A DNA stretch of 64,000 bases from Lytechinus variegatus (GCF_018143015.1 NC_054742.1:57173195-57237194); one strand, 5' to 3'; counted from the first letter of the stretch, positions 25,166-38,432 are shown. The notes: generated by a model not told the origin, from the sequence alone. Translations and numbers: made by a program.

Positions 25166-25489
25166 TCCGCCGGACCCTGCATGTTACTGTGGCTCGGACT
25201 AGGGAAGATAGCTAACCCAATGCATTGCAATGCGTTTAGATATTTCATTCCCAAGTGAAATGATCTGTGTGATATTTACTTACTCTTTACACGGTCAAGT
25301 CGCGAGCCCCTTGATGACCGGATTCTATCCTATCCGTCAGTCAACGCCAAGTAGGTTCTTGGATGCTATGCCATGTAGGCCGTTCCCATCTTCACGCTTC
25401 AGAGAAATAGATAGGAGAAGGGGGAGAGAGAGAAGGAGAGAAAAGAAAAGATGCGTCAACACCAAAGAGAACTTTACAATTACAAACTA
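25166..25489. other. No gene recognised
   Basis: Ends in a GA-rich stretch (about 25410-25450). Two short overlapping ORFs occur without splice or homology support. Confidence 0.4.
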
Positions 25490-25830
25490 GCTAGGGTGTT
25501 AAAACTAACACAAGTAGTGTTTAAAAAGGCACCAGTCTGTGTTCATAGAGTAGGGGCCGTGGAACAGTTTCGAAAGGGGGGGGGGCTTAACATGTACAAA
25601 GAACAACACAAAAATTAAATGATAATTTTTACGTTTTTATATACGTTTATTGAGACCCCCGCACCCCCTTTTCGTGGTCACTGTACAAGACCATACTGAG
25701 GTGATAAAATCACATACCTGTAGATTGAATATAACAAAAAAAGTGTAAGAAACAACCAAAGGTGTTGTAAATTAACACCCACTAGGTATTGAACTAACAC
25801 GAAGTATTTAGCGCCGGTATGACCGGAGTA
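25490..25830. repeat. Decayed CACTGTAAAAA-type MITE relative, interrupted
   Basis: Words AGGGTGTTAAAACTAACAC, CAAAGGTGTTGTAA and TTAACACCCACTAGG match the 99-325 element in order, but a G-rich/AT block (about 25550-25680) intervenes. Confidence 0.45.
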
Positions 25831-26560
25831 AATGACTGATCTCGTCCTTTTTTCTCTCTTTTTGGGGGGGCTGTGTAGGATATATAAAGCGAGACAATGT
25901 GAGTACGCATGAGTTGGGACTATATAATAATGCTACCTAGCGTAAACAAATTAGCTTGGTGATTTAACAATATCATTTTTTGTCATTATCAATTTGGTGC
26001 CATTATTGTCATAGATACTCTAATTATTAGAATATAACCTCTCTTTATTACTGAAAAAACGTATAGTAAATGACGTCATAAGCAAAAATTTAGCTCGCAC
26101 TTCGCGCTCGATTTTGTGAAATTAGCAAAATATTTCGTTTCCGCCTTTGCCCCCAATTCACCCCCTTGTTTAAAAATCCTGGTGCCGCCATTGCCCCCAC
26201 GCCCCAAGTCTCCACAGCTACGCCACTGCCACCTAGAGTTCTCGATGACTTGGTCCCTCCTGTCTGCATGGTCTGTGGGCTCTTGACCGGTCACGTCACC
26301 CAGCCGTCATCGAACTTCACTTCGATCAGTCAAGCGAGGGATGTAAAGGAGCCTTCATCCTTCACCCCAGACTATCAACACTTTGCTTGGCACGCCTAGG
26401 TGCTTGAACTCGGGGACGATGGCAAGAACGCGGAAACCAATCTGACCACGAAAGTGGGAGATCGTTTCGAAGAAATCTTTGGCAATGGTCATTCCCGAAA
26501 ACGTCCCCTTTTGACTACAGCGGAAAAGGTAACTTCCTTGGGAATTCACAGATCAATTTC
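25831..26560. other. Repeat remnant and GC-richer block, uncertain
   Basis: 26080-26240 carries words of the GGCGGATCC/poly-C repeats (GCTCGCACTTCGCGCTCG, CGCCACTG). 26240-26560 is GC-richer, with open frames on both strands; the minus frame 26549-26355 reads 64 residues including KDFFETISHFRGQIGF, and TTTTCCGCTGTAG upstream could be an acceptor. I cannot identify a family, so I do not call a gene. Confidence 0.3.
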
Positions 26561-27463
26561 CGGTCCTACCAAATTCTCCAAAAATGTATTAATCATAATT
26601 ATATCATCACTGTGTTTTTTTCTCTTTACTCCTAACAAAGGTTATGTCCAATGAAGCATTCATATTATTGCAAGTTTTAAAAAAATGAAGGGAGGGCTGG
26701 AAGAGTAAGAATGGCAAGTTTTGATGCAATAGATTAGAATCAACTCGAATATCATTATCAAGGTTGCATGTACTTTTTATCAAAACAAAGGGCCAAACAT
26801 ATCAAGATCGTCTTGTTATATAAACATAATTTTATGACAATATTATACGTATCACATTCTCATGCATTCTACATATAGCGTGCAATGGAAAAAAAAACCT
26901 TGGACATTTTACAATATACATTATTGTCTCCCCTCGTTAAAATACCCACTTAAAAGAATCTCACGAAAGTACCTCACAATTATCATTATCATTCATTTTC
27001 CCTGCTCGAGCATTCCGTTTAAGTCCATTATGTTTCGTAAACAAGTGGGTAAACATATTACAATGAACATGAAAAGGTTGTTAACACTTGCGTTATGCAT
27101 ATCCAAAAAGGAGCAAACTTCATTCTCAGTTTGGGGGCGTGTTTGGTCCCTCCGAGTTCTCTTTATCCCCTAATTATCACGATTATGTTGTTGAAATTGA
27201 TCATGATCATGATTTTCACTGAACACATTCCTTGCACAAAGAGTGCAATGGATATTTCAGAAAGGGGTGAAGGTTTCAGACCATTAATTTTGTCAAAGGA
27301 TATAAGATCAATTATTCTATGAATTTTAGTATAAATTGTTGAAAACGACTGCACACTGCATGACCGTGGTTCGGGACCTTTTTAGCCACCCCCCCCCCCC
27401 CTCTTCCATCCATGGATGATACAGCAATAAGATTACTGGAAAAATTTGATTGAGGACTTCGTT
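26561..27463. other. Intergenic, no gene seen
   Basis: AT-rich with a C13 run near 27388-27402. The open frames are short and uncorroborated. Confidence 0.5.
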
Positions 27464-27467
27464 TTAA

Positions 27468-28043
27468 GGAAACCAAAACCCAAGAAGAGAAGCAATCTTA
27501 TTGGAAAGAGTAAAATGAGAGGAACAATTTAAAAATGTTTCATTAAAATCGGTTATGAAATAAGCAAGTTATGGACGATTAAAAAGTCTTGTTGTACTTA
27601 CTTTGTGGATCCTCAAATTGGCGAACCAGCTTCAAAAGGGCTGATTTTGGGAACAACTCTCCATTTGTTTTGTACACATATATTCAGATTTCCCCCTTTA
27701 TTTTACATATTTCACATTATCTCCTCCTGACCTTGACATATATGGTGTGGATTATATTTTCCCATGACATATGTTGGGCTCAGAAGGAGGCAAGATGCAA
27801 TTTGAAAGATAATGAGGAAAATCTGAAAATTTGTGTACAAAACAAAAGGAGAGTTGTCCACAAAATCAGCCATTTTGAAGCACGTTTGCCAATTTGAGGA
27901 TGCCCATAGAAAGTACAACAAGAGTTTTTAATCGTCCATAACTTGCTTATTTCATAACCGATCTTGATGAAACTTTTTTAAATTGTTCCTCTCATTTTAC
28001 TCTTTTCAATAAGATTACTTCTCTTCTTGGGTTTTGGTTTCCT
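27468..28043. mobile_element. TTAA-flanked foldback (GGAAACCAAAACCC family)
   Basis: TTAA at 27464-27467 and 28044-28047. Left GGAAACCAAAACCCAAGAAG and right CTTCTTGGGTTTTGGTTTCC are near-perfect inverted ends. The arms pair over long distances, for example CAAGTTATGGACGATTAAAA with TTTTAATCGTCCATAACTTG, and CCTCAAATTGGCGAAC with its complement. The two ORFs inside are mirror images produced by the palindrome, not genes. Confidence 0.9.
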
Positions 28044-28047
28044 TTAA

Positions 28048-28880
28048 GAACTCTACACTCTCTCTACATATAACATCAAGTTCGAAACATCCACATGAAG
28101 TCAGCAATAGGCTCAAACGCAATTGAGGTGTAATCAATGTAAATGAAGAGAAATATGAAAAATGGATATAATAATTATGCTCGATGCACATACAAACACT
28201 CACTTTTCATGATTTTTACTACTTCAGTTGGAACCGTTTTATCCGCTTCTCTAAGCACACTATTCTCCGAACATGACTTTGAGATGAAATATAGGTCCAC
28301 GAGCTTTGAGCCGGCAAGTCAGCCAGCATACGATTTGTGATGAATTAGCTCCACTTCTGCTATTGAAGTTCATCAAGTTCACCTCTTCATGGCTGATAAA
28401 TCACAACAATGGGTTGGAACCCATCCCGTTAACCTGCTTCTGTTTGAAGACTGGATACCACCACCTTATCCTGGTCTTCGTCTGCCCACCAACTCAAGGG
28501 TTATACCAGCATGGCAGGGGTCTGGGTCGAGGCCCGGTATCGCCCCGACTGTCACATCGGGAGGACTCCGTGGTGTGGGTTTTTAGCGGTGGGTCGGTGG
28601 TGACATTCAACTTGATCGGGGAGGCATAGCTGACAACGATAATACACTTGGCCCCCCTAACCCATTTGTTGTGATTTCCCCGCGTCTCATATTTCGGCGT
28701 GAGTTCACTTTGGTGGGTGTGGGGTGAGCGAGAGGGAGTGGGGGGGGGGGGGTCTGTGCCGTGTGTGGATACAGGGGAAATGGCAGAAATCAATACCGCG
28801 CACTGGTAATGTAATTTGACTCCTCACTCAGATGAAGACCCTTTTTTATCTTTTTTTTTGGCTTCTTAAACCTTTTCTGA
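28048..28880. other. No gene recognised
   Basis: 28300-28780 is GC-richer with overlapping ORFs in two plus frames and one minus frame, none with splice or family support. A G12 run lies near 28740. Confidence 0.4.
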
Positions 28881-28884
28881 ACAA

Positions 28885-29050
28885 AAATGCCCCCACTTAC
28901 TGGAAAATCCTGGATCCGCCCCTGCTATAATCAATTTGATACCTATTTGTCCTTTGGTCTACACTTCACTTCACCATTTCACTGCCTTGGCCTAATGCCC
29001 ACTAAGTCCGATTTCTTATTCAACCTGAATACCCATTTGGTCTAATTTTT
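28885..29050. repeat. Remnants: GGATCC-end half element and GTCTA-word repeat
   Basis: AATCCTGGATCCGCCCCTG at about 28905-28923 is the right end of the 20977-21272 family. It is followed by CCTTTGGTCTAC and CATTTGGTCTAA words related to the foldbacks at 32010-32340 and 56640-57015. Confidence 0.45.
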
Positions 29051-29282
29051 CCTTTGTCTTTTTTTTCTTCAAATGATTTAAGCTCCACTGATGTAGAGAT
29101 TTAGGCAGCCAGAGAGGTTAAGGGGAGAAAGAAAAAAAATAAACAAACAGGCTAAAAGATAAATAAGAGAGATGGGCTAGGAGACAGAGACAATTTGAAA
29201 GGCTAAACAGTGTCCTGTGGATGATTTTTTTTACTTGGGGTGCTGATCGTTGTAAATTTGATTTTAAAAATGGGTTTTCACT

Positions 29283-29500
29283 ATGAAATGGACATCAAAT
29301 TGGTCCCAAAAATTTGAAAAGATAAAAAAGGGGGGTTCCCTAAATAATGAAGGTATTAAAAAAAAAATCATTTTCAATTTTTTTCACATCTTCCACAATA
29401 TCTGGGGTGCTGCCTATGGAATGCACGCAGCACCCCCAAAGAAATGTTTAGGGGTGCTTCAGGACCCCTACAGTACCCCCGCTTCCCAGTGGGATGAGGC
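29283..29500 (+). repeat. Dispersed GGGTGCTGC repeat, copy 1
   Basis: Carries GGGGTGCTGC, GCAGCACCCCC, GGGGTGCTTC and CCCCCGCTTCCC in an order matched by the reverse complement of 32640-32870. The ORFs across both copies differ and contain poly-purine runs, so this is a repeat rather than a gene. Confidence 0.55.
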
Positions 29501-29549
29501 TAAACAATAAAGGGTTAAGAGAGCGGGAAAATTAAGAAGAAAAAAAATC

Positions 29550-30212
29550 AGTGTATAAAATAGTGAAGGCAATGTAGGGGAGGAGGGGAGAGGGAGAAAG
29601 TGAAAAATATCACAAAGAAGATTGGGTAAAACGAGCAAGCGAGAGAGAGAGAGAGAGAGAGAGTCTCATTATTGAAGTCGCTCACGGGGTCAAAGTAGGG
29701 GATTTGTTTTCGACCTCGGTAACCGTATGGGGGTGGATCCAAACCACCATGCCCTGACAGCAAACCATCACGCGTACTGGCATCCATGCCTTCCGTTGCC
29801 TGATCACTCAAAACAGGGGTAGTAGATTCAGAAGTTTTTCACAGATAGGGTGGGGGCAAGTGGGGGTAATTTTTAATGAATTTAGGGTTGTTCTCCTATG
29901 CAGTTTCATTTCTTCTCTACAAACAAGCTATGATAATAAATTAAATTGATGGAATAATGAGTAAAAAATATAAAGGTGCACAACATGGGCCTGAAATGTG
30001 TTGGGAAAATTCTAAACAGTTGCGAGCGAGCGAAAATTCTGGTCTTTATAAAACGACAATCTAATTTGTGATTGATTTTTACATCATATCATATTTCACC
30101 ACTTTACCCTTCCATTTTATTTTATTTTCATCCTTCCCCGCCCCCCCCCCCCCTTGTTCTCGGAACTTTTCTGGAGAGAACGGGACCGCCCCAGCCCTCA
30201 CGTGCGCCAGTG
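29550..30212. repeat. (GA)n tract and relative of the poly-C-ended repeat
   Basis: 29641-29664 is a GA dinucleotide run. 29985-30212 matches the 19640/53095 family (GCGAGCGAGCGAAAATT, GATTTTTACATCATATCATA, then a C13 run and GCGCCAGTG). Confidence 0.4.
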
Positions 30213-32009
30213 AAGTATAACAATTGATACAATGTCAGATATTCCACTGGGCTGAAAAAAGATAGACTTTTGCATGTTTGGGAGAGGGAATCTTAAAATA
30301 CTTAAAAAAGTATCAAGATATCATTTTACAAAATAACTCTTAGCATATTCCAATCGAGGACCAACAGCAAAAACAGAATAAAACGAGATTTTATAAACAT
30401 TCATTATCATACATCTATTTATGTATACATCATCATGTTTATGTTCTATATTTTGTTTGTAAAGGTGGAGGGTTCCGGTGTAAAGCAATTTTAATAACTG
30501 AATCGGACTACCTTCCACCTTATTTTATCATTTGTTATAAACAAATAATGAATTGATAATAAATAAATAAGTAATCATAAATTTTTTCTTTGAATAAATT
30601 ATTCATTTAAGAAACACGGGACAATTCAGCCTGTTTAACTCCAAACGTTCAACCCATCCGAGCACGATACCTGCTTGATATTTGCACTTAATATCAAACC
30701 TAACAACTTATGAATCTCAAGGCAAGCAGTAATATTTCATTCCATCTCATTTGTAATTTATATCATCGAATCCAATCGACAACCTCCATGGTTGTTGCTC
30801 GAATGACAGTCTCATGTTTCCTGTCAAACTTGGAGGTGGTTCGTGAAACTTGGGGGTCATTCGGGGTCACGAAATGAACTTCACTCGACATCATTAAGTG
30901 AGATGCTTTTGTTTTGGGAGCATGGCACAATTTTCCATTATGCAGAATTGATGAGGAATGGGAGGGGATGGAGAGGGGGATGGTGATGGGGGGCGGTGTC
31001 AGTGGTAGGCTATCAAGAGGCTATACGGCCCTCAGGGTTCTACGTCAATGTAATGTCAATAGAAATGATGTAAATAGGGAAGGACCACCCCCCCCCCACC
31101 CCGATAGTTGATAAATTTGTGACTTGTTTTCCATCTTTGTTTACCTGAGGAAAGCTCACCATTTTTTTTGTTCAGTTTTCAACAAAAATTAATATCCCTT
31201 TTGTTGAAATGCATTTTGTACAGGTAATAGGCTTCATTAAATTTTCCTTTGACCTGATTAATTAATTCTTATCTTGTTTAATTATCGTTTTCCGTTCCAG
31301 TCCTGTTCCACTGCTAGATATTGTAATACGCAATTGAGTATGTTCATAAATAATGCGAAAATTTATAATTGTTATCATCATTAATGTTAACTGTCGTTTG
31401 TTCCGTTTCGTTTTACTCTGTTTTGTTTTGCTTGTTGTTGTTGTTGTTGGTTTTATTTTTGTTTCCTTGGGGAGTTGTTTGCCCCCCCCCAAAAAAAAGT
31501 TCTTCCTCCTCCCCTGATAAAAACTTTGATCTACCCTGACCATTATTACAAGTAAGCGGTTGCAGTCTCGCCAATGACACCGACTCCAAACCGACCGATG
31601 GTAAGCCATTCGATACAACGTAATAATTTTAAACGGTCTGGAATCAGTTTCATCGGTGTGAGTGTGCCATAACTGATCAACATGGACATCACATGTGATC
31701 CACATGTTGAATGCACGTTGTCCCCCATATCATTTTCATATCAAAACATCTCTTTCACATCCTTGTAATTATCAAACATCTTGACAATGATGGAAATCAT
31801 TGTCTGTGATGATGACAAAACTAGTCAGGAAGCGTAATGCATTATAACGATTACAAATGTAGCAAAGGACAGCGATAAAAGCATTGGTGTTGTGTAGGTC
31901 GAAATAGGAGATGGTGTTTACTGCAAAGATATCGAACACAGCCCCCCCCCCCCCCCCAAGAAAAAAGGCAAAGAAAAAAACCAAAAACAAAGATATAATG
32001 CTATCATAA
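30213..32009. other. No gene recognised
   Basis: AT-rich with several short runs: GTT trinucleotides near 31435, C9 runs near 31090 and 31482, and a C16 run near 31942. A 147-codon minus frame (31262-31705) spans the GTT and poly-C tracts and shows no family resemblance or splice structure, so it is not called. Confidence 0.45.
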
Positions 32010-32340
32010 AACATCGGTAAATTGCCAATTCGTCTACTGCCAACTCGTCCACTAACCATATGCCATTCCGTCCATCGACATTTCGTCTAACAACCGTTTG
32101 GTTCAATCATCACTTCGTCTAATCACCAGTTCGTCTATGACCATTTCGTCTCATAACCACTGGTCTCATATCCATTTCACTTTCATTCATTTTGCACGAT
32201 TAATACTTTAGTCTAATTAGACCAAATGGTGGCATAAGACTGAATGAAAGTAGACCATGTGGTGAGTGGACAAACTGATAGACCAAATGATAGTAGACGA
32301 GTTGGCAAATGGACGAATTGAAAATAAACCGAAACATCTT
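32010..32340. repeat. Foldback built of short GTCTA/TAGAC words, copy 1
   Basis: The left half repeats words such as TTCGTCTACTGCCAACTCGT and CCATTTCGTCTCA every 10-20 bp. The right half repeats their complements (AGACCAAATGGTG, TAGACGAGTTGGC). The halves meet near 32200-32220. Relatives lie at 56640-57015, 47235-47360 and about 28945-29050. Non-coding. Confidence 0.75.
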
Positions 32341-32639
32341 GATTTCTTGATGAAATTGTCTAAATAATGTAGTCAATTTCTAGTTTATGGTCAAATATCT
32401 GTGATAATGTTTAGTATTTTGAAAATTGCCTATTTGTTTTTGAAACTTGCTTACTGACATTTTTATCCAAATTTTTTATCCAAAGCTAAACCCCTCAAAA
32501 TGTGTGGCTCATTGCACCACTGATTGAAGAAATACCACATCGGTCACCTTGTTAGAAGAGCGAGCATCATAATCTAAAATAATCACTATTTTCATATAAA
32601 TTAGAACATATATACGTATTGAATATTATTCTTCGTAAT

Positions 32640-32870
32640 TATCCAAATTTTTGTTCCCCTAATGGCCAAGGGAAGCGGGGGTGCTGTGGGTTCAGAAGCG
32701 CCCCAAAGATTTTTCTGGGGATGCAGCGAATGTTATAAGCAGCACCCCTGGAAATCATATTGGTATGGTAAAATGTTGCAATTTGAACAAAATCATATTC
32801 ACTGTCGAGTGATACCCCCCCCCCCCTTTTTTGGGGGGGGTTGTCAATATTAAAAAATTCTTCCAAAATC
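32640..32870 (-). repeat. Dispersed GGGTGCTGC repeat, copy 2
   Basis: Opposite-strand relative of 29283-29500, containing GAAGCGGGGGTGCTG and AAGCAGCACCCCTGG. It ends by a C9/T/G8 palindromic run at about 32814-32840. Confidence 0.55.
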
Positions 32871-34805
32871 GTTTCCAGTCCCCTACAATCATCCCAATAT
32901 TATTATTCTGATCTTACCAATTTAGTAAAATTCTGGCTTAATCGCGATGACTATAGGTCAAAGTTGCGCATGCACATTCTCTTTCGTGTGTTGATGATCA
33001 AAGCATTGCATTTTTTACAAAATATTCTCTTATTCATGTTTTTCGATATATATGCGGAAAATTGAGGGTGGGGTTGACCCTGTTCCTCTTGTGCCGAATA
33101 CGGGTATATTGTATATTGGCGAGGTAACAAATAACTAGATAGATTAACAATTAAAATTCACGAATAAGTAAATGTTATATATTTTTAAAAATAAATAAAT
33201 GAACTAAAACGAATATGATACATACAATGAATAAATGAATATGTTATCAAATGGATGCATTTATAAATCAATCATTAACCGAGGAAAGACATTGTAAAAA
33301 GAATGATGTAAACGCTTTCAAACAGTTATAGATCTAAATCTTGAAATTAACCGTTTGTTGTTTGTGTGTTGCGAATACTTTTCTAGTCATAATTTATTGA
33401 CAAATCATATCGTCGTAAATTTGACTTTATGCTAATACTGAGACCCCATGCAATGATTGCGAAATATGATATCAAACGTAAATCATACAAGAAACATAGA
33501 AAATAAATATATTTTAATTGGTAAGCATAGAAATCTGGCACTTAAGTATATACTGAATGTTACATCTGCGAATTTTTGTACTATTATTCAGTATCAATTT
33601 TTGAATAGTTTAAGATGATTTTTGAGTGGTAATAAGAGGGAAACACTGCAAAGGGATGCCATTCAATTCGTGTGGAAGTCATGAATCACAATAGGGCACA
33701 TGAGAGTAATTCAACCGCGCGCAAAGCATGCCGGACAGGCGTAAGTAAAGATCACATGACTTTATTGATTAAAATAATTCATTAAAAATAGATTAAATGT
33801 TTGTATATCAAAAGAAAAACGATAGAGAAAATGCTACGTTCATACTCTTTCATAATTAAGGCGTTTGGGGAGGCTAGACTGCATTTTTGTATTTCATTTT
33901 AATTATTATTACCCACAATGCAGTTCTGGTTTTTGTGGCAATGAACTGGCCGAAATTATGGTTAGTCTTATTTCAGGCCATTTAACTTTTGATTGAGCTG
34001 GTCAAGTACCTGATTAACATATCAAGTCTTAATGTACTGTTAATTGTGACTAATATCAGTGAATTAAAGCAAAATCTATCGAGGGATTGATTTTTAATGA
34101 TTTTTTAATGAGCTATGATATAACACGTGAGTGAATGGGGGTCTGTAATACTCATGTGTGCCCAATAGCAAAACCCGACGAGCGCCACCATTCGTGTTAA
34201 ATAGGGAGGTATACTGACAGATAAAATTATTTTGCGAGACCATTGAAAAAATGAAGCAATAAAAAACACAAAGTTTCATTTTCTACAAAAAATCAAGTCA
34301 TTTAAACAAAAACTTAATACATTGGCAGCCAAATGAGTCTGTGTATGGCAGTGCAACTTTCCATGCTAGAAGTATGGAAATATTTCCATGTATAAAGTTG
34401 GGCCCAAAACAAGAACACAGGCCTTGTCATAGTATAGGCATGGTGAGTTTTTGCATCTCCATGGGCCTAAATATGATAAGATCAATAACTAAATTGTAGT
34501 TGATATAATAAGATCACTTGCTTTAAAATCCTTGCTTCCAACTATGGCATTATTACTGAGCATTTTTTTTCTGACAAGCCCCCTTCCCCCACCCCTGTCA
34601 AAATAATACAAATGAAAGGGGAACTAAGCTAACCACCATTTTCGGAAGCACTCTTACTTTTTTCTGATAAAAAATAATAAGGAAAAATCGAAGATTATCA
34701 GATTCTTTCGGGAGGAGGGCGGGCACTCTCCCCCTCGGGCAGCTATTACGATGTGTAAAGTGAAAAATCAGAATCTCTGTTTTTTTTTCTCGAAATATGA
34801 TAGTT
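32871..34805. other. Intergenic, no gene seen
   Basis: Strongly AT-rich, with few repeats I can name. No exon, RNA gene or element boundary recognised. Confidence 0.5.
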
Positions 34806-34809
34806 TTAA

Positions 34810-35254
34810 AGGGGAAGTTCACCCTGACAAAAAGTTTATTGTAAAAATAGCAGGAAAATGATTTTTAAAAATATCGCTGTAGGTTTGAGAAAAATCCATC
34901 AAAAATTAAAAAGTTATTAGAATTTTTAACATTTGAATTGTGACGTCATATGCGAGCAGCTTTCCTACATATCGTATGGTAAAAAAATCAATGAAATGTC
35001 ATTTTCTCATAAAATTGAAAATGGTTATTATTGTATCTTCAGTATATCAATAGACAAAACATTTCTGGCCCGTTTCTAAAAAGAAAGCAAAAATAAGTCA
35101 TCACGAATCCTTAAAAAACATATGGGGCAGCTGCTCGTTCATGACGTCACAAATCTAAAACCTTTCTTAATCGTTAATGGATTTTCTTCAGACCTTCACC
35201 ATTATTTTTTCTGCTATTTTTATAACAAACTTTTCTTCAGGGTGAACTTCCCCT
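34810..35254. mobile_element. TTAA-flanked foldback (AGGGGAAGTTCACCC family), copy 2
   Basis: TTAA at 34806-34809 and 35255-35258. Ends AGGGGAAGTTCACCCTGAC and CAGGGTGAACTTCCCCT are nearly perfect, better kept than in copy 1 (22124-22586). TGACGTCA occurs in each arm at 34941 and 35142. Confidence 0.9.
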
Positions 35255-35258
35255 TTAA

Positions 35259-37621
35259 GATCCAATCTTCTCAAATTTGCCTTGCGCCATCATGTGTTTA
35301 AAATTCTGAAGTACAATGCTATGAGAAAAAAATATACACGTGTACTCCATTTGTGCTTTGGATTGAAAACAAAAATGTTTTCTCAATTTTACCCGCCCTC
35401 TGCGGTGCTGTGTTTATTTCATTACTCTGGGAGAATGAATTGTTTCTTTCCATGCATGACCCGTGATTCAATATGAAACATTTAAAATAATGTTTGAAAA
35501 GTCATAAATGGTGACCAATAAAAAAGATTACGCGTAGTTTTCCTGTTTATAAATGTTTTAATATCATTGCGTTTTCATAAAAAAAATGTTCACTTTCAAG
35601 ATGATAGAAATTATGAAAACAATTAATCATTAACTGCAGTGGGGGAGCAATTTTTTTTTCAAATGGTAGTCAATGTAAATACGGTATTAGACGTAATCCA
35701 GGAGAAATTAAATGTCCAACTGTTTATTTGTACTTTCAAGAAACAATACATTAAAATAATAATAATTTCAAGAACCATTTACAACACCTGCTAAACCATA
35801 AAGAGATTCGCATGATTCAAAAGGTGGATACGCGTGATTAACATTTATTTATTTTTCTCTAGAATGTATAGGGCCTATATAAAGATAAACTGTAATATAT
35901 ACTACCCGACACATAGGCTTCATTGCATGGCTAAACGTTCGATTCCAAAACAATTAGCAAACAAGTGAGTCGAATCATACAACATCGGGTCACTCCCTTT
36001 TCCTAAAAATATGAAATGAAAGTTGAAGTTCAAGTCCAACGCTCATCATTTCACTGGGTCACGACACGGGGAGTTCATTCTACTTTCAATGAGTGCGCAG
36101 TGAACGCTTTGTCATCGAATGTGTTCTAATCGTTTCTCTTGTTTTTCCCCCAAGGTTCCTTGCGGGTTGATTATAGTTCGATCCACAAAAGGCAGATGCG
36201 CATGCAATAATAGAGAACAGGAAGCAGTGCCAAAACCACACAAACGAAAAGTTTCTGGAACGGTTTGTGACCTGGTGTGACCTACCCTAGAAAATAACTT
36301 TCTTCAAAATAACCATTTCAATCAATCGTGCACACTTTCCTGATGCTTTGGTTATGAACAATGTTGGTTGACCATTGAACTATATATATATTTGACTGTT
36401 TTTTAACAAATGTTAAAAAATCCTATACAATATTTACAGAATAAGTCCATGAACACTTAATGATGATTTGTATATTTGTGTTTTTTTATATTTTCCCCTT
36501 ATTTTATTTAATTTTATTTATTCTTTTCAAATATGTTTATTTTTATGGGTTTTGTTGTTTGCAGAAAGATTAAAGTTTATTGGAAAATCATATCGGGGAT
36601 GATTTATTTTATTATCAAAGAAGAAATTGTGATAAGACAACCCAAATTTGATCTTATTAATTTGACGACCAATGTTGCCCATTTTGTAGTTTATAATCAT
36701 TATGTAAAATGCAACCTTTAAAATCTAAATCATAGCAATAAGAGATTGATCACGGAATTTGTTTCATATTTGAAGTTTTATTTGAATCATTACGGATCTA
36801 AACAATTTTGTGTATTAGAGGTCAAGGAAATTATTGAGATATTGTAATTCCTGTTATAAATGTTAAATCATTTGACTCTTGAAAAAAATATCTTATGTAA
36901 ATATGTGTATTTGTAAATATTTTGAAACAATAAATCCTCAAGGAAGAGGCAAAGAGAAACAAAATGATGGGTAGGGGGAAACCTCCACCATTATATTAAA
37001 AAAAAATCTTCTCATTACAAAATCAATGTTTAGCTATAAAATGTAATATTTACTGCATAAAACAAGGTAATTGCCATGCACTTTCAAATGCAGTGACTTT
37101 GTTGCTATCATCTTTTGAAAATACAACAGTCTTTTTAATTTCGTTAAATTGATGAAAACAGAATAAGTTGAAAAGGACAGAAATGGTCGTCTGGCACAGT
37201 ATTTGATCTTCAGCTGACTACATAATCCATGTTTATTGGATAAACGAATTACATCCGTTTCCTAAATCCACGTTCATAACCCTATCAGCTGCACTTTTAG
37301 TGAAAATATACTAAATATTTTGTTTTCTCTGGGAGACGATCGATTTCCTCTCTTAAAATTCAGGAGAAGAAAATTTAAGGAAATGTATGGAGTTTGAAGA
37401 TAATAGGGAGAAACTGCCTTTCCGTAAAGAAAATGAGTTTTTAAGATTTTTTTTATTAACTGTCGTAAAATATGTATTGCTTTATGAATTTTGTCTGTTA
37501 CATTTTTTTCTCTTCCCCCTCTATCTCTGTCTGTCTCTTTCCTGTCAAATTCCCTCTGTTTTCTTCCTCTATCATATACCAGGTATATGTCTATAGAATT
37601 GTTTGTCTCTCTCTCTCTCTT
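35259..37621. other. Intergenic, no gene seen
   Basis: AT-rich. A TATATATATA run lies near 36381. Several short plus-strand ORFs are present without splice or family support. Confidence 0.5.
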
Positions 37622-38432
37622 TTAATTATCTATCTATTTATCAATCTATCTATCTATCTACCTATCCATCCATCCATCCATCCATCTATCTTTCTACCCA
37701 TCCATCCATCCATCTATCTACCTACCTACCTACCTACCTACCTACACTGTTAGAAAAAATAAAAGAAGTTCCTGCAGCAGAGTCTCGAGAACACCTGTAA
37801 TCTTACCGAATTGCGTAATAATCATTCTGTAAATTCATAAAACAAGAATTTTTCTGCAATTTAACAGAACAGGTCTGTTTAAAAAGGGGGAAAGGGTGTT
37901 TTATTCAAGGAAATTTGTAAGATTCCATACATCAAATACCAATTTCCTGCAATTACGCAATTCGGTAAGATTACAGGTGTTCTCGAGACTCTGCTGCAGG
38001 AACTTCTTCTATTTTTTCTAACAGTGTACCTACTACCTACCTACCCCATCCATCCATCCATCCATCCATCCATCCTATCTATCTATCTATCTATCTACCT
38101 ACCTATCCATCCATCCATCCATCCATCTATCTATCTATCTATCTATCTACCTACCTACCTATCCATCCATCCATCCATCCATCCATCCATCCGTTCATCC
38201 ATCTATCTATCTATCTATCTACCTACCTACCATCCATCCATCCATCCATCCATCTATATATTCTATCTATCTATCTATCAATCTATCTATCTATACCTAC
38301 CTACCTATCCACCCATCCATCCACCCATCCATCTATCTATCTATCTAACTATCTATCTATCTTTCTATCTATCTATCCGTCCGTCCGTCCGTCCATCCAT
38401 CCATCCATCCATCTATCTATCTATCATTCCCT
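37622..38432. repeat. Tetranucleotide microsatellite, split by a MITE
   Basis: Interspersed runs of TATC, CATC, CTAC and CGTC units from 37622 to 37743 and again from 38029 to 38432. The long Ser-Ile-Tyr-Leu/Pro ORFs here are translations of the microsatellite, not genes. Confidence 0.9.
37745..38026. mobile_element. TA-flanked MITE with ~70-bp inverted ends
   Basis: Starts CACTGTTAGAAAAAATAAAA and ends with the reverse complement, flanked by TA (37743-37744 and 38027-38028). The inverted ends run about 70 bp with a single mismatch that I can see (AAAAGAAG versus AGAAGAAG) and include CTGCAGCAGAGTCTCGAGA and TCTTACCGAATTGCGTAAT. The TA target and size fit a Tc1/mariner-type non-autonomous element. 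The nearly identical arms suggest a young insertion. Confidence 0.92.

Noticed and set aside
27589-27921. Overlapping plus and minus ORFs of about 100 and 69 codons with similar sequence
   Set aside because: They mirror each other because they lie in the two arms of a foldback element.
31262-31705. 147-codon minus-strand ORF
   Set aside because: Spans GTT and poly-C tracts, has no recognisable domain and lacks splice or promoter context.
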